Assembly (NCBI RefSeq): GCF_010731855.1
Contig: NZ_AP022620.1
Location: forward strand, 4,774,001-4,838,000
DNA length: 64,000 nucleotides
Source of the DNA: Mycolicibacterium anyangense
GTDB taxonomy: Bacteria; Actinomycetota; Actinomycetes; Mycobacteriales; Mycobacteriaceae
Reading direction: 5' to 3'
Under the pieces are notes generated by a model, which worked only from the letters and a program-made list of their open reading frames with translations, did not search any database and was not told the origin of the DNA. The position numbers and the translations under genes are program-made. Positions within the stretch are counted from its first letter, which is position 1. Every line of letters starts with the position of its first letter. Shown here piece after piece: positions 19,465-28,007 of the stretch.

Positions 19465-19550
19465 CGTTTCCCATCCATCAGACGGCCTGCGGACAGGGTT
19501 GCCGCAGGTCACGCCACGCTTGCGTCGCCACGGAATATGCGCGTACGCAA

Positions 19551-19578
19551 GTATTAGTATCTCGCCGAAGGTGGCCAA
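19551..19578 (-). promoter_or_regulatory. Candidate promoter of the acyltransferase/ThiF/GGDEF operon
   Basis: Reading leftwards, TTGGCC (19578-19573), a 16 nt spacer and TAATAC (19556-19551) form a plausible promoter with an approximately 80 nt leader. An inverted repeat CTTGCG/CGCAAG (19519-19524, 19546-19551) spans the predicted start point and could be an operator. Confidence 0.4.
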
Positions 19579-19715
19579 GACTCCACCCGTCGGCCGGAAA
19601 AACCTTGTCTACTCAGCAGTAGCTTCGGTAGTCCATGGCAAACCTCAACTGGCGGAACCCCGAAGTTGATGTCCGGAATCGACAATGTTCGAGGTCACAG
19701 GTGGTCAAGGTGTTT

Positions 19716-19743
19716 TTGAGGGGCAGGACCCTACACTTATGAT
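19716..19743 (+). promoter_or_regulatory. Candidate rightward promoter ahead of a long leader
   Basis: TTGAGG (19716-19721), 16 nt and TATGAT (19738-19743) give a good housekeeping promoter. Transcription would start near 19750, some 380 nt before the methyltransferase start codon. Confidence 0.5.
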
Positions 19744-19802
19744 CGCCGAGGCGTGGAAGGTCGTTATCGGCGGGTTGGGTGGTGTTGGACACGTCTGCAG
19801 CA

Positions 19803-19957
19803 GGGTTGACGGGCCCTGAGAGGGGTGATGCGGCCCGTTCTGGAACCTGTTCCCAACCCCGTCGGTCGGCGTTGCGAAACCCCGCTCGGCGGCATGCTGC
19901 GATGGGGCGTTCCTCACCCGAAAAGGGTGAGGTCGGAGGTCCTTCTTCGCCGACCTC
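19803..19957 (+). ncRNA. Candidate structured RNA or leader element
   Basis: Within a gene-free 668 bp stretch (19465-20132) the rightward transcript can fold into a compact three-way junction. GGGTTG (19803-19808) pairs with CAACCC (19854-19859), enclosing ACGGGCC/GGCCCGT (19809-19815, 19832-19838) and GGAA-CCTG-TTCC (19842-19853). Downstream, two hairpins share bases and exclude each other: 19912-19919 with 19925-19932, and 19929-19936 with 19950-19957. That layout is typical of leaders that switch. It does not match the TPP, cobalamin, glycine or ydaO consensus as I know them. No convincing reading frame covers the stretch. Confidence 0.35.
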
Positions 19958-20132
19958 CAGCAAAGTGCCGTGCAGGCGTCGCCAGCCTCGCCTCGGGCCT
20001 TTGGGGGCACCGGTTTCGAGTATGTGTCGGTAGCCACGAAGCTGCCGCCACGACACCGGGCGACGACGGCGCATATGGTGCTTCGGTGTCCAACGTTGCC
20101 GACGTCCCTGCCCGCGCGGTGGTGAGACACCG

Positions 20133-20777
20133 GTGACCGACCCCGGTCCCACCGAATGGAGTACCGGTGCGCCTGGTGTCGGACCCTGGTCGGGTGACCC
20201 GCCGGATGACCCGCGCTACGACCCGCAGCTGCTGCGTGACGGCGATGCACGCAACGTCGTCGACGCCTACCGGTACTGGGCGCGGGAGGCGATCATCGCC
20301 GATATCGACCGGCGCAGGCACCCGCTGCACGTGGCCATCGAGAATTTCGGGAACGACGCCAATATCGGTGCGGTGGTGCGCACCGCCAATGCCTTCGCGG
20401 TGGACACTGTTCACATCGTCGGCCGGCGGCGCTGGAATCGCCGGGGTGCCATGGTGACCGATCGTTATCAGCGGCTGACCCATCACGACAGCACCGAAGC
20501 GCTGCTGGCCTTCGCCGCCGATGCCGGGTTGACGGTGATCGCGGTCGACAACGTGCCCGGAGCGGTTCCGTTGGAAACCGCTGAGTTGCCGCGCGATTGC
20601 CTGTTGGTGTTCGGCCAGGAAGGCCCCGGAATCTCCGAGGCGGCGAGCAGCGGTGCCGCGCTGACGGTGTCGATCGCGCAGTTCGGTTCCACCCGCAGCA
20701 TCAACGCCGCCGTCGCCGCGGGAATTGCGATGCATGCCTGGATCAGGCGCTGGGCTGACCTTTCCCGGGCCTGGTAG
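20133..20777 (+). CDS. SpoU/TrmH family RNA 2'-O-methyltransferase
   Basis: This 214-residue SPOUT-fold protein resembles M. tuberculosis Rv0380c. The three SpoU motifs are present: IENFGNDANIGAVVRTANAF (about 69-88), LLVFGQEGPGIS (about 156-167) and the knotted C-terminal motif VSIAQFGSTRSINAAVAAGIA (about 177-197). It transfers a methyl group from S-adenosylmethionine to a ribose 2'-OH of tRNA or rRNA; the target is not deducible. The GTG at 20133 fits the family start. A long, structured leader precedes it. Confidence 0.88.
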   Translation: MTDPGPTEWSTGAPGVGPWSGDPPDDPRYDPQLLRDGDARNVVDAYRYWAREAIIADIDRRRHPLHVAIENFGNDANIGAVVRTANAFAVDTVHIVGRRRWNRRGAMVTDRYQRLTHHDSTEALLAFAADAGLTVIAVDNVPGAVPLETAELPRDCLLVFGQEGPGISEAASSGAALTVSIAQFGSTRSINAAVAAGIAMHAWIRRWADLSRAW

Positions 20778-20793
20778 GGCAGGATTGGACACC

Positions 20794-21894
20794 ATGGACC
20801 AGCTGTGGGCGAACCGGGCGGCCAGCGCTGAGGCGGCCGTTGCACGACGACACCTCAAACGGCTCTGGCAGCTACCCGGTGCGCAACTCGGAGTCGTCGG
20901 GTGGCCGCCCACTCGCCGCGACTCGCTGTACGGCACCTGGCACTACTGGTGGCAGGCTCATCTGCTGGATTGTCTGGTCGACGCCCAGCTGCGCGACCCG
21001 CAGCCCCAGCGACTGACCAGTATTTCCCGGCAGATTCGCGGACACCGGATCCGCAACAACGGCCGGTGGACCAACAGCTACTACGACGACATGGCCTGGC
21101 TGGCCCTGGCCCTGGAGCGTGCCGGCCGGTTGGTCGGCATCGACCGTGAACGTGCACTGAAGACTCTCGGTGAGCAATTCGTGAAGTCCTGGGTGCCGGA
21201 GGACGGTGGCGGAATCCCTTGGCGCAAGCAGGATCAGTTCTTCAACGCTCCCGCCAACGGCCCGGCAGGTATCTTCCTGGCCCGCCATGGTGATCGGTTG
21301 CGTCGCGCCCAGCAGATGGCTGACTGGATCGACGAGACGCTGATCGACCCTGACACGCATCTGGTCTTCGACGGCATCAAGGGTGGCTCGCTGGTGCGCG
21401 CCCAGTACACCTACTGCCAGGGCGTGGTGCTGGGCCTGGAAACCGAACTGGCGGTGCGGACCTCCGATGAACGGCATCCCGCACGAGCGCGGCGGCTGGT
21501 CGCCGCAATCGACGCGCAGATGGCGCCGAACGGGGTGATCAAGGGTGCCGGCGGCGGTGACGGCGGCTTGTTCGCCGGGATCACCGCCCGTTATCTGGCG
21601 TTAGCGGCGACCGCGCTACCCGGCGAGACCGCCGAGGACGTCGCCGCCCGGGACACTGCGCGCCGGATCGTGCACGACTCGGCGCAGGCGGCATGGGACA
21701 ACCGCCAGACCGTGGACGGGCTGCCACTGTTCGGACCCTTCTGGGACCGGACTGCCGAGATACCTGCGGCCGGCGGTACGGAGGCACAGTTCATCGAGGG
21801 TGCTGTGCATTCGTCGGCAACTCCGGAACGTGATCTCTCCGTACAGCTGTCGGGATGGATGCTGATGGAGGCCGCGCACACGGTGTCGCAGTGA
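20794..21894 (+). CDS. Glycoside hydrolase family 76 protein
   Basis: This 366-residue protein is of the GH76 (alpha-1,6-mannanase) type, similar to Rv0365c of M. tuberculosis as recalled. The paired Asp active-site signature appears as NSYYDDMAWLALALERAG (about 93-110), with aromatic substrate-binding stretches WHYWWQAHLLD and GGIPWRKQDQFFNAPANGP. No signal peptide is seen, so it is probably cytoplasmic or non-classically exported. It could trim mannose polymers such as lipomannan precursors. The start is the ATG at 20794. Its stop overlaps the nhaA start (GTGA). Confidence 0.85.
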   Translation: MDQLWANRAASAEAAVARRHLKRLWQLPGAQLGVVGWPPTRRDSLYGTWHYWWQAHLLDCLVDAQLRDPQPQRLTSISRQIRGHRIRNNGRWTNSYYDDMAWLALALERAGRLVGIDRERALKTLGEQFVKSWVPEDGGGIPWRKQDQFFNAPANGPAGIFLARHGDRLRRAQQMADWIDETLIDPDTHLVFDGIKGGSLVRAQYTYCQGVVLGLETELAVRTSDERHPARARRLVAAIDAQMAPNGVIKGAGGGDGGLFAGITARYLALAATALPGETAEDVAARDTARRIVHDSAQAAWDNRQTVDGLPLFGPFWDRTAEIPAAGGTEAQFIEGAVHSSATPERDLSVQLSGWMLMEAAHTVSQ

Positions 21895-23705
21895 GGGGTT
21901 CGCGCGCCGGCCGTGACCCGACCGCCAAACGCTTCGGCGAGAATGCCGCCGCAGGCCTGCTGCTGGGCTTCACCCTGCTGGCTGTGCTGTGGGCGAATTC
22001 CCCCTGGGCGCATACCTATTCGGAGTTCTGGGAGACTCCGGTCGGGCTGACCTTCGGTACTGTCCACGCCGAGCTGACGGTCAAGGAACTCGTCAACGAC
22101 GGCCTGATGGCGTTCTTCTTCTTCATCGTCGGGCTGGAGGTCAAGGCACAGTTCACCATCGGCGAGCTCACCGAGCGGTCCCGGGCGGTGGTGCCGGTGC
22201 TGGCCGCGGTCGCCGGACTCACCTTGCCCGCGTTGGTCTTCTTGCTGTTCAACCCCTCCGGTGAGGCGGCCGGTGCCTGGGGCGTCGTCATCTCCACCGA
22301 CACCGCCTTCCTGGTCGGGGCGCTGGCGATCATCGCCCCGAAGTATCCGGCCCGGTTGCGCACGTTCCTGCTGACGCTGGCGGTGGTCGACGATGTCGGT
22401 GCGCTGGCGGCGATCGCACTGTTCTATTCCGAGAAGATCAATCTCGTCCCGCTGGTGATCGCCGTCGCCCTGTGCGGGTGTCTGATCGCGGTGCGCTATC
22501 TCCCACCTGCGCTGCGTGGTCTGGCGTATTCGGTTCTGGCCGTGGGGCTGTGGCTAGCACTTTTTGCCGGGGGCGTACACCCGACGCTGGCCGGGGTGGC
22601 CGTGGCGCTGGTCATTCCGGTGTTCACCCCGGAACGCCAGCGAGTCGAGGCGGCCGTCGAGGTGATCCGCGTGTTCCGTCAGTCGCCGAACTCGCAGTAC
22701 GCCCGCGCCGCCACCCGCAGCCTGCGAGATTCGATCTCGATCAACGAGCGGCTCGTCACCGCGTTCAGTCCGTACGTCTCGTTCGCGGTGTTGCCGGTGT
22801 TCGCGCTCGCCAACGCGGGCGTACACCTGGACGCCGGCACGATCACGGAGGCGGCGCGCTCACCGCTGACGTGGGGTGTGGTCGTCGGCCTGGTGGCCGG
22901 CAAGCTGATCGGCATCACCGGTGCGACCTGGCTGGTGCAGCGGACGGGCCTGGGCCGGCTGGCGCCTGGGCTGACCCTGCGGCGGGTGGCCGGTGGGGCG
23001 GCGTTGTCCGGCATCGGCTTCACCATCGCGCTGTTCATCGTCGACATCGCGATCGTAGACCCCCGATCGCAGGACCTGGCCAGGGTCGGCGTGCTGGCCG
23101 CCTCCGTCGTGGCATTCGCGTTGGGCTGGGCGATCTTCCGGCTCACCGACCGGTTGAGTCCACCGGTGGCGGTCGGGCTGAAGCTGGTCCGCGACATCGA
23201 TCCCGATCGTGACCACTACCGCGGCCGTGTCGACGCCCCGCTGACCCTGGTCGAGTACGGCGATTTCGAATGTCCGTTCTGCAGTCGAGCCACCGGGTCG
23301 ATCGACGAGGTGCGGGCGCACTTCGGCGACGACTTGCTCTACGTCTGGCGGCACTTGCCGCTGGAGCGGGTGCACCCGCGCTCGGTAGATGCGGCGCGAG
23401 CCAGTGAGGCGGCCGCGCTGCAGGGCAAGTTCTTCGAGATGGGCGCCAAGATGTTCGAGTTCCAGGACTTCCTGGAATGGCAGCACATCTACCGCTACGC
23501 CGACCAAGTCGGTTGTGACATCGCCCGATTCGATGACGATGTGCATTCGGCGAAGGTGCTGCACCGCGTCGACGACGACGCCCAGGACGCCGAGGTGATG
23601 GACCTCAACGGCACACCGACGTTCTTCGTCAACGGCGTCCGGCACAAGGGGCCCTATGATTCGGCCAGCCTGATCCGCGCGCTGGAGGCCACCCGGACGC
23701 GCTGA
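21891..23705 (+). CDS. nhaA: NhaA Na+/H+ antiporter fused to a DsbA-like thioredoxin domain
   Basis: This 604-residue protein has an N-terminal NhaA antiporter (about 10-425, eleven to twelve membrane helices) with the ion-binding Asp pair in TLAVVDDVGALAAIALF. A C-terminal DsbA-like thioredoxin domain (about 440-600) carries ECPFCSRATG as the CxxC active site and the cis-Pro motif GTPTFFVNG. The antiporter exchanges sodium for protons; the extra domain may sense or maintain thiol state. Such fusions occur in actinobacteria. The GTG at 21891 overlaps the GH76 stop, giving translational coupling. Confidence 0.92.
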   Translation: MRGSRAGRDPTAKRFGENAAAGLLLGFTLLAVLWANSPWAHTYSEFWETPVGLTFGTVHAELTVKELVNDGLMAFFFFIVGLEVKAQFTIGELTERSRAVVPVLAAVAGLTLPALVFLLFNPSGEAAGAWGVVISTDTAFLVGALAIIAPKYPARLRTFLLTLAVVDDVGALAAIALFYSEKINLVPLVIAVALCGCLIAVRYLPPALRGLAYSVLAVGLWLALFAGGVHPTLAGVAVALVIPVFTPERQRVEAAVEVIRVFRQSPNSQYARAATRSLRDSISINERLVTAFSPYVSFAVLPVFALANAGVHLDAGTITEAARSPLTWGVVVGLVAGKLIGITGATWLVQRTGLGRLAPGLTLRRVAGGAALSGIGFTIALFIVDIAIVDPRSQDLARVGVLAASVVAFALGWAIFRLTDRLSPPVAVGLKLVRDIDPDRDHYRGRVDAPLTLVEYGDFECPFCSRATGSIDEVRAHFGDDLLYVWRHLPLERVHPRSVDAARASEAAALQGKFFEMGAKMFEFQDFLEWQHIYRYADQVGCDIARFDDDVHSAKVLHRVDDDAQDAEVMDLNGTPTFFVNGVRHKGPYDSASLIRALEATRTR

Positions 23706-23769
23706 GCCGGTCGAGAACCTGGGCGCGACCACAAACGCCCGTCGGTGCGCCGATAGCGCGGATTCGGCC

Positions 23770-23775
23770 TAGGTT
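23770..23775 (+). promoter_or_regulatory. -10 element of the xdhC-type gene, leaderless
   Basis: TAGGTT ends 7 nt before the GTG at 23783, supporting that start codon and a leaderless transcript. Confidence 0.5.
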
Positions 23776-23782
23776 TGACGAT

Positions 23783-24916
23783 GTGCAGGATGTCCTCGCG
23801 GAACTGGTCGCGGTCTGGCGGACCGGCGCAACCGCCGGTGTCGGCACCGTGGTACGCACCTTCCGCTCCGCACCTCGCCAGCCAGGCTCGGCGATGGTGG
23901 TCGCGCCCGACGGTACGGTCAGCGGGTCGGTGTCCGGCGGCTGCGTAGAGGGTGCCGTCTACCAGTCGGCCATGGAGGTCGTCGAGACCGGGCTCCCGCG
24001 GTTGGAGCGCTACGGCGTGAGCGACGATGACGCCTTCGCCGTCGGCCTCACCTGCGGTGGCATCCTCGACATCTTCATCGAACCGGTGTCCTCGCAGACG
24101 TTTCCGCATCTCGAGGCAGTTGTCGAGGCGATCGACGCGCATCGACCGGTGGCTGTCGCCACGGTGATCGCCCATACCGATCCGGCCTGGTTGGGTCGGC
24201 GGCTGGCCATCGGACCCGACACGGCCGACGGCTCGCTGGGATCCGCGCGGGCTGATGACGCCGTGATCGACGATGCCCGGGGTCTGCTCGCCGCCGGGCG
24301 CAGCGAGGTGTTGACCTACGGTCCGGACGGTCAGCGGCGCGGTCAGGGCATGGAGGTGTTCGTCGCCAGCCATGCCCCGCGGCCACGGATGCTGGTCTTC
24401 GGTGCCATCGACTTCGCCGCGGCGGTGGCCCAGCAGGGATCGTTCCTCGGCTATCGGGTCACGGTGTGCGACGCGCGTCCACTGTTCGCGACCAATGCGC
24501 GCTTTCCCACCGCCGACGAGGTCGTCGTCGACTGGCCGCACCGCTACCTGGCTGCCCAGGTCGCGGCCCGGACGATCGATACCCGCACGGTCATCTGCGT
24601 GCTCACCCACGATGCCAAGTTCGACATCCCACTGCTGGAGGTCGCACTGCGCCTGGACGTCGGGTACGTCGGGGCGATGGGATCGCGCCGGACGCATGAC
24701 GACCGGGTAGCCCGGCTGCGCGAGGCCGGCCTGACCGATGCTGAACTCAGCAGACTGTCCAGCCCGATCGGACTGGACCTCGGTGCCCGCACGCCGCAGG
24801 AGACCGCGGTGTCCATCGCCGCCGAGATCATCGCCCGCCGATGGAGCGGGGGAGGCCGTCCGCTTTCTGAGATCGACGGGCGAATTCACCACGACGACAA
24901 AGACTCTCACCAATAA
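23783..24916 (+). CDS. XdhC/CoxI family protein
   Basis: This 377-residue protein has the XdhC N-terminal domain (AVWRTGATAGVGTVVRTFRSAPRQPGSAMVV; SGSVSGGCVEGAVY; GLTCGG) and a C-terminal Rossmann domain (RMLVFGAIDFAAAVAQQGSFLGYRVTVCDARPLF, then VGYVGAMGSRRT). The family helps insert sulfurated molybdenum cofactor into xanthine or CO-type dehydrogenases. M. tuberculosis Rv0376c is the likely counterpart, there next to CO dehydrogenase genes. No molybdenum hydroxylase is encoded in this window, so the partner enzyme must lie elsewhere. Confidence 0.88.
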   Translation: MQDVLAELVAVWRTGATAGVGTVVRTFRSAPRQPGSAMVVAPDGTVSGSVSGGCVEGAVYQSAMEVVETGLPRLERYGVSDDDAFAVGLTCGGILDIFIEPVSSQTFPHLEAVVEAIDAHRPVAVATVIAHTDPAWLGRRLAIGPDTADGSLGSARADDAVIDDARGLLAAGRSEVLTYGPDGQRRGQGMEVFVASHAPRPRMLVFGAIDFAAAVAQQGSFLGYRVTVCDARPLFATNARFPTADEVVVDWPHRYLAAQVAARTIDTRTVICVLTHDAKFDIPLLEVALRLDVGYVGAMGSRRTHDDRVARLREAGLTDAELSRLSSPIGLDLGARTPQETAVSIAAEIIARRWSGGGRPLSEIDGRIHHDDKDSHQ

Positions 24917-25000
24917 GGGGATCCGGCCTACCTGAGCGTCATCCCAGTTGCGGGAATTTCGCGACCTCGGTCAGGACGTGCGCGACGGCGCTCCCGGCGG

Positions 25001-25657
25001 TCATCGTTGCCGTGGAACCTTCGAATGCTGGCGCGTCATAAGGTCAACGAAATCAGTTGTATGAGTGAGCAATTCGGGTACCACCATTCCCCGCAGCAGT
25101 ACCGTCCAGACCTGGGCCAGGCGTGCGAAGACGTCGTCGCCGGTTGCTTCGGCCAGCAGCAGCGTGCCCGGGCCGAGGGTCCAGATCGCCTGCGCCACTG
25201 CGTCCGGGTCGACGTCGGCCTGCAATCCACCTTCGGCCATCGCCTTCTCGACGGCGCGGAGCAGAATGGCCCGCTCGGCCGGATAGCTCGCCGGTCCGGC
25301 ATCACTGACGTGGGTCAGGGACTGGCGCAGCATGTTGGCAACTCTGATCCGATTGTCAGTCGCGGTAATGGCAACCACATAGAAGGATGCGCGGATCAGG
25401 TTGTCCAATGCGGGCGACGACGAGGAGTCGACGATGGTCTGGAATTGAGCCCGGATCTCGGCGGCCGCTTCCTCGATGATGGCGGCGGCGACGGCGTCCT
25501 TGGTGGCGAAGTGATAGTAGAAGCCACCCTTGGTCACGCCGGCCCGGCTCATGATGTCGGACAGCCCGGTCTTGCCGTAGCCGACCTCGTCGAACACGCT
25601 GACAGCAGCGTCGATAATGCTTTGCCGAGTAACTTCGGCCCTGGCCTGGATCGCCAT
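25001..25657 (-). CDS. ScbR/ArpA-like TetR family regulator
   Basis: This 218-residue regulator has an N-terminal domain like gamma-butyrolactone receptors: RQSIIDAAVSVFDEVGYGKTGLSDIMSRAGVTKGGFYYHFATKDAVAAAII. The ligand domain is helical and unassigned. The ATG at 25657 is chosen because the product then begins like other family members (MAIQARAEVTRQ); a 17-residue extension is possible. It diverges from an LpqN-type lipoprotein gene across a 192 bp gap holding an inverted repeat that could be its operator. Whether a butyrolactone-like signal is sensed is unknown. Confidence 0.82.
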   Translation of the reverse strand: MAIQARAEVTRQSIIDAAVSVFDEVGYGKTGLSDIMSRAGVTKGGFYYHFATKDAVAAAIIEEAAAEIRAQFQTIVDSSSSPALDNLIRASFYVVAITATDNRIRVANMLRQSLTHVSDAGPASYPAERAILLRAVEKAMAEGGLQADVDPDAVAQAIWTLGPGTLLLAEATGDDVFARLAQVWTVLLRGMVVPELLTHTTDFVDLMTRQHSKVPRQR

Positions 25658-25693
25658 CGGGACAGTGCACCTCCAATTTGAATACATATTACG

Positions 25694-25707
25694 TGACGGA
25701 AGCGTCA
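25694..25707. promoter_or_regulatory. Candidate operator of the ScbR-like regulator
   Basis: TGACG-GAAG-CGTCA is a perfect 5 bp inverted repeat 37 bp upstream of the regulator start, in an AT-rich patch between divergent genes. Confidence 0.4.
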
Positions 25708-25849
25708 ATAAATCCGTTGGCGAGGCTGCTGAGCTGCTGGAAGTGCTTCACCAAGCAAAGACAGGTCCGCCGGAAAGTGAAGTCGGCCGCGGGATTGCGG
25801 CCCGCCAGCCTAGTCTGCCGATCAATACGACCGAAGGAGAGAGCGCCCA

Positions 25850-26524
25850 ATGAAGAACATTGCGGCTGTGGCGACGGCGGGGCTGGTGTCGGTGAGTCTC
25901 ATGGTGGTCGGTTGCTCCTCGACGACCAAGACCGAGAAGTCGGAAGCGGCATCGACGAGTGCGGTGACGTCGTCGACTGCGACACCCGTTGCGGGGTCGG
26001 CCATCACGATCAACGAGTACATCACCCAGAACAAGATTGCCGAGACGCCCTTCAAACCCAAAGACCCCGGGACACCGGACTTCAACTTCCCCTTCCCGCC
26101 CGACTGGAGCCTGGCCGGTGACAAGACCCCCGACTGGGCCTACGGAGCCATCGTCTACGACAAGCCGGTGGATCCCAATGACCCGCCGATCATGTATGCG
26201 ATCGCCTCGAAGCTGACCGGAAACGTCGAGGCGGCAAAGGTTCTCGAGTATGCGCCCAACCAGCTGAAGGCGCTGCCGGACTTCAAGCCGGTCGGCGATA
26301 CCAAGAAGACGTCACTGGGCGGGTTCGACGCCGTTCAATCGGCTGGTACCTACACCCGGGATGGGAAGCAGCGCATCGCCGCACAGAAGACCGTGGTGGT
26401 TCCGGGCAAGGACGCACTATTCGTACTGCAGCTCAATGCCGACGCCCTCGATGGGCAGCAGGGCGTCATCATCGACGCCGCCAATCTGATCGACGAGAAG
26501 ACCACGATCACCCCGCCGGCGTGA
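25850..26524 (+). CDS. LpqN/LpqT family lipoprotein
   Basis: This 224-residue exported lipoprotein has a signal peptide ending in the lipobox VVGC (Cys22), a Ser/Thr-rich linker, and the LpqN fold with FNFPFPPDWSLAGDKTPDWAYGAIVYD and an internal LGGFDAVQSAGTY stretch. LpqN-type proteins sit on the outer face of the membrane, and LpqN itself has been linked to envelope lipid transport. GAAGGAGAGAG precedes the ATG. It is divergent from the ScbR-like regulator and may be its target. Confidence 0.85.
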   Translation: MKNIAAVATAGLVSVSLMVVGCSSTTKTEKSEAASTSAVTSSTATPVAGSAITINEYITQNKIAETPFKPKDPGTPDFNFPFPPDWSLAGDKTPDWAYGAIVYDKPVDPNDPPIMYAIASKLTGNVEAAKVLEYAPNQLKALPDFKPVGDTKKTSLGGFDAVQSAGTYTRDGKQRIAAQKTVVVPGKDALFVLQLNADALDGQQGVIIDAANLIDEKTTITPPA

Positions 26525-26579
26525 CGGTCGCTTGATTCGACACCTACTCAGCCCTGCTCATCGACGGAGAAGTATCGAC

Positions 26580-26879
26580 ATGAAAACCCGAATCAAGGCT
26601 CCTGGCGCGCTGCTCGCCTCGGTCTGTGCCGCAGGGCTACTGGCCATGCCGCTGGTCGCGGCGCCCCAGGCAAGTGCTCAGTGCGGGGGCGGTCAGGTAT
26701 TGGACCCCACGACGGGGGTGTGCTGGTCGCAGTCGCAGACGCAGATCTCCGGCACTGGAGGCGTCTGCCTTCCCGGGCGGCTCGGACTGTGTATGGCAGG
26801 TCTGCAGAACTCGCAGATGCCCGGCGCCAATCTGAAGCCGATGCCGCCGGCCGGGCCGGCGCCGTCGTCCTGGCCGTGA
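26580..26879 (+). CDS. Small secreted protein, unknown function
   Basis: This 99-residue protein has a clear Sec signal peptide (MKTRIKAPGALLASVCAAGLLAMPLVAA, cleavage near APQASA-Q). The mature part holds four Cys (QCGGGQ, GVCW, GGVC, GLCM) that could form two disulfides, and a Pro-rich C-terminus (KPMPPAGPAPSSWP). The ATG at 26580 follows GACGGAGAAG. It is 55 bp after the lipoprotein gene and probably co-transcribed. Similar small Cys-containing secreted proteins are common in mycobacteria; function is unknown. Confidence 0.75.
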   Translation: MKTRIKAPGALLASVCAAGLLAMPLVAAPQASAQCGGGQVLDPTTGVCWSQSQTQISGTGGVCLPGRLGLCMAGLQNSQMPGANLKPMPPAGPAPSSWP

Positions 26880-26891
26880 TGACCTGACGGG

Positions 26892-27146
26892 TCAGTGGCT
26901 GGTGGCGTGCGCCTTGTCCTGCGGTGTCGCCACCATGATCGGACCGGTCTCCGAGCCGTCCATCGCCGTCTTGTATGAACCCTGGGTGCCATCAGAATCG
27001 ATGGCCGCTCCGTCGGCGCCGCTGCTGCCGTCCTGGATCGTCAGCGTGGTCGTCGGGCTCCCCGCGAACGCGACCGCCGTGCCGCCGAACAGGGTCGCCA
27101 TACCGATACCGGCTGCCACCGCGGCTGCCTTGACGAGAAGCTTCAT
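26892..27146 (-). CDS. Small secreted protein, unknown function
   Basis: This 84-residue product has a signal peptide (MKLLVKAAAVAAGIGMATLFGGTAVAFAG) followed by a short acidic, Gly/Ser/Asp-rich mature chain with no cysteine. AAAGGAC lies upstream of the ATG. It converges on the other small secreted gene with 12 bp between stops. It is probably unfolded or part of a surface layer; no family is recognised. Confidence 0.7.
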   Translation of the reverse strand: MKLLVKAAAVAAGIGMATLFGGTAVAFAGSPTTTLTIQDGSSGADGAAIDSDGTQGSYKTAMDGSETGPIMVATPQDKAHATSH

Positions 27147-27238
27147 GAAACCTGTGTCCTTTCGTACAGATTCCGCAAAGCTAGAGGTGTTTCCTGGCAG
27201 AACTGCTGGCCATTCGCTGGGAAAACGCTGGAGGCGGT

Positions 27239-27898
27239 TTAGTCGCCTTCGGCAGGCCGTCGCCGCGCGATGACGTTTCGACCCACCGTGATCAGCGCCG
27301 GCAGGATCGACAGGAAAACGATCAGCAGGATCATCAACTCGAGGTTGTTCTTCACGAACGGCACGTTGCCCAAGAAATAGCCGAGCAGGGTGACGCCGCC
27401 ACCCCAGGCGATACCGCCGACGATGTCGAAGCCGAGGAAGACCGGGTAGCGCATATAGGACACCCCGGCCAGCACAGGTGTGAAGGTGCGCACGATCGGC
27501 ACGAAGCGCGCCATGATGATGGTCTTCGGGCCGTGCTTCTCGAAGAAGGCGTGCGACTCCGTCACGTAATGCTTCTTGAAGAAACGGGAGTCCTCTTTAT
27601 CGAACAGGGCCGGACCGATCCGCCGGCCGATGAAGTAGGCGCACTGATCGCCGAGGATCGCCACCAGCGAGACCGCGATCACCAGCACCCAGATGTTGAC
27701 CGGGGGATGGGGGGCGGCGGCCAGCAGTCCACCGGTGAACAGCAGTGAATCACCCGGCAGGAGCGGGAACAGCAGCCCGGTCTCGATGAAGACGATGACG
27801 AGGATGCCCGGCAGTACCGCGGAGGCGAATAGACCGCCTTCGCCGAGCCAGTACATCGGATCCATGATGCTGGGCAGGGCCAACACGGTGGTGGTCAT
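27239..27898 (-). CDS. DedA family membrane protein
   Basis: This 219-residue protein has the DedA/SNARE-associated pattern: FIETGLLFPLLPGDSLLFTGGLLA near residue 40 and the amphipathic ARFVPIVRTFTPVLAGVSYM with essential Arg residues (about 135-155). Four to six membrane helices are predicted. DedA proteins act as lipid-carrier scramblases that recycle undecaprenyl phosphate or phospholipid. M. tuberculosis Rv0364, also next to fba, is the likely counterpart. The ATG at 27898 gives the family-typical start; upstream in-frame codons overlap the fba promoter. Confidence 0.9.
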   Translation of the reverse strand: MTTTVLALPSIMDPMYWLGEGGLFASAVLPGILVIVFIETGLLFPLLPGDSLLFTGGLLAAAPHPPVNIWVLVIAVSLVAILGDQCAYFIGRRIGPALFDKEDSRFFKKHYVTESHAFFEKHGPKTIIMARFVPIVRTFTPVLAGVSYMRYPVFLGFDIVGGIAWGGGVTLLGYFLGNVPFVKNNLELMILLIVFLSILPALITVGRNVIARRRPAEGD

Positions 27899-28007
27899 GA
27901 GGCCCCAAGATACCGGTCCCCGTTCTGGCGACACCCCGCCCGCAGCTCTTTGCGATACTTCTTGCGACGACCAACAGACTGACCACGAACTGCGGAGAGG
28001 ACGTGCC

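Noticed and set aside
19803..19859. TPP riboswitch
   Set aside because: CTGAGA and GGAACCTG are present, but the order and pairing of arms do not fit the THI-box fold, and no thiamine gene follows.
19613..20152. A 179-codon leftward frame in the gene-free region
   Set aside because: Arg/Pro/Gly-rich with no family features; it overlaps the methyltransferase start and the hairpin-rich stretch, which is better explained as RNA or control DNA.
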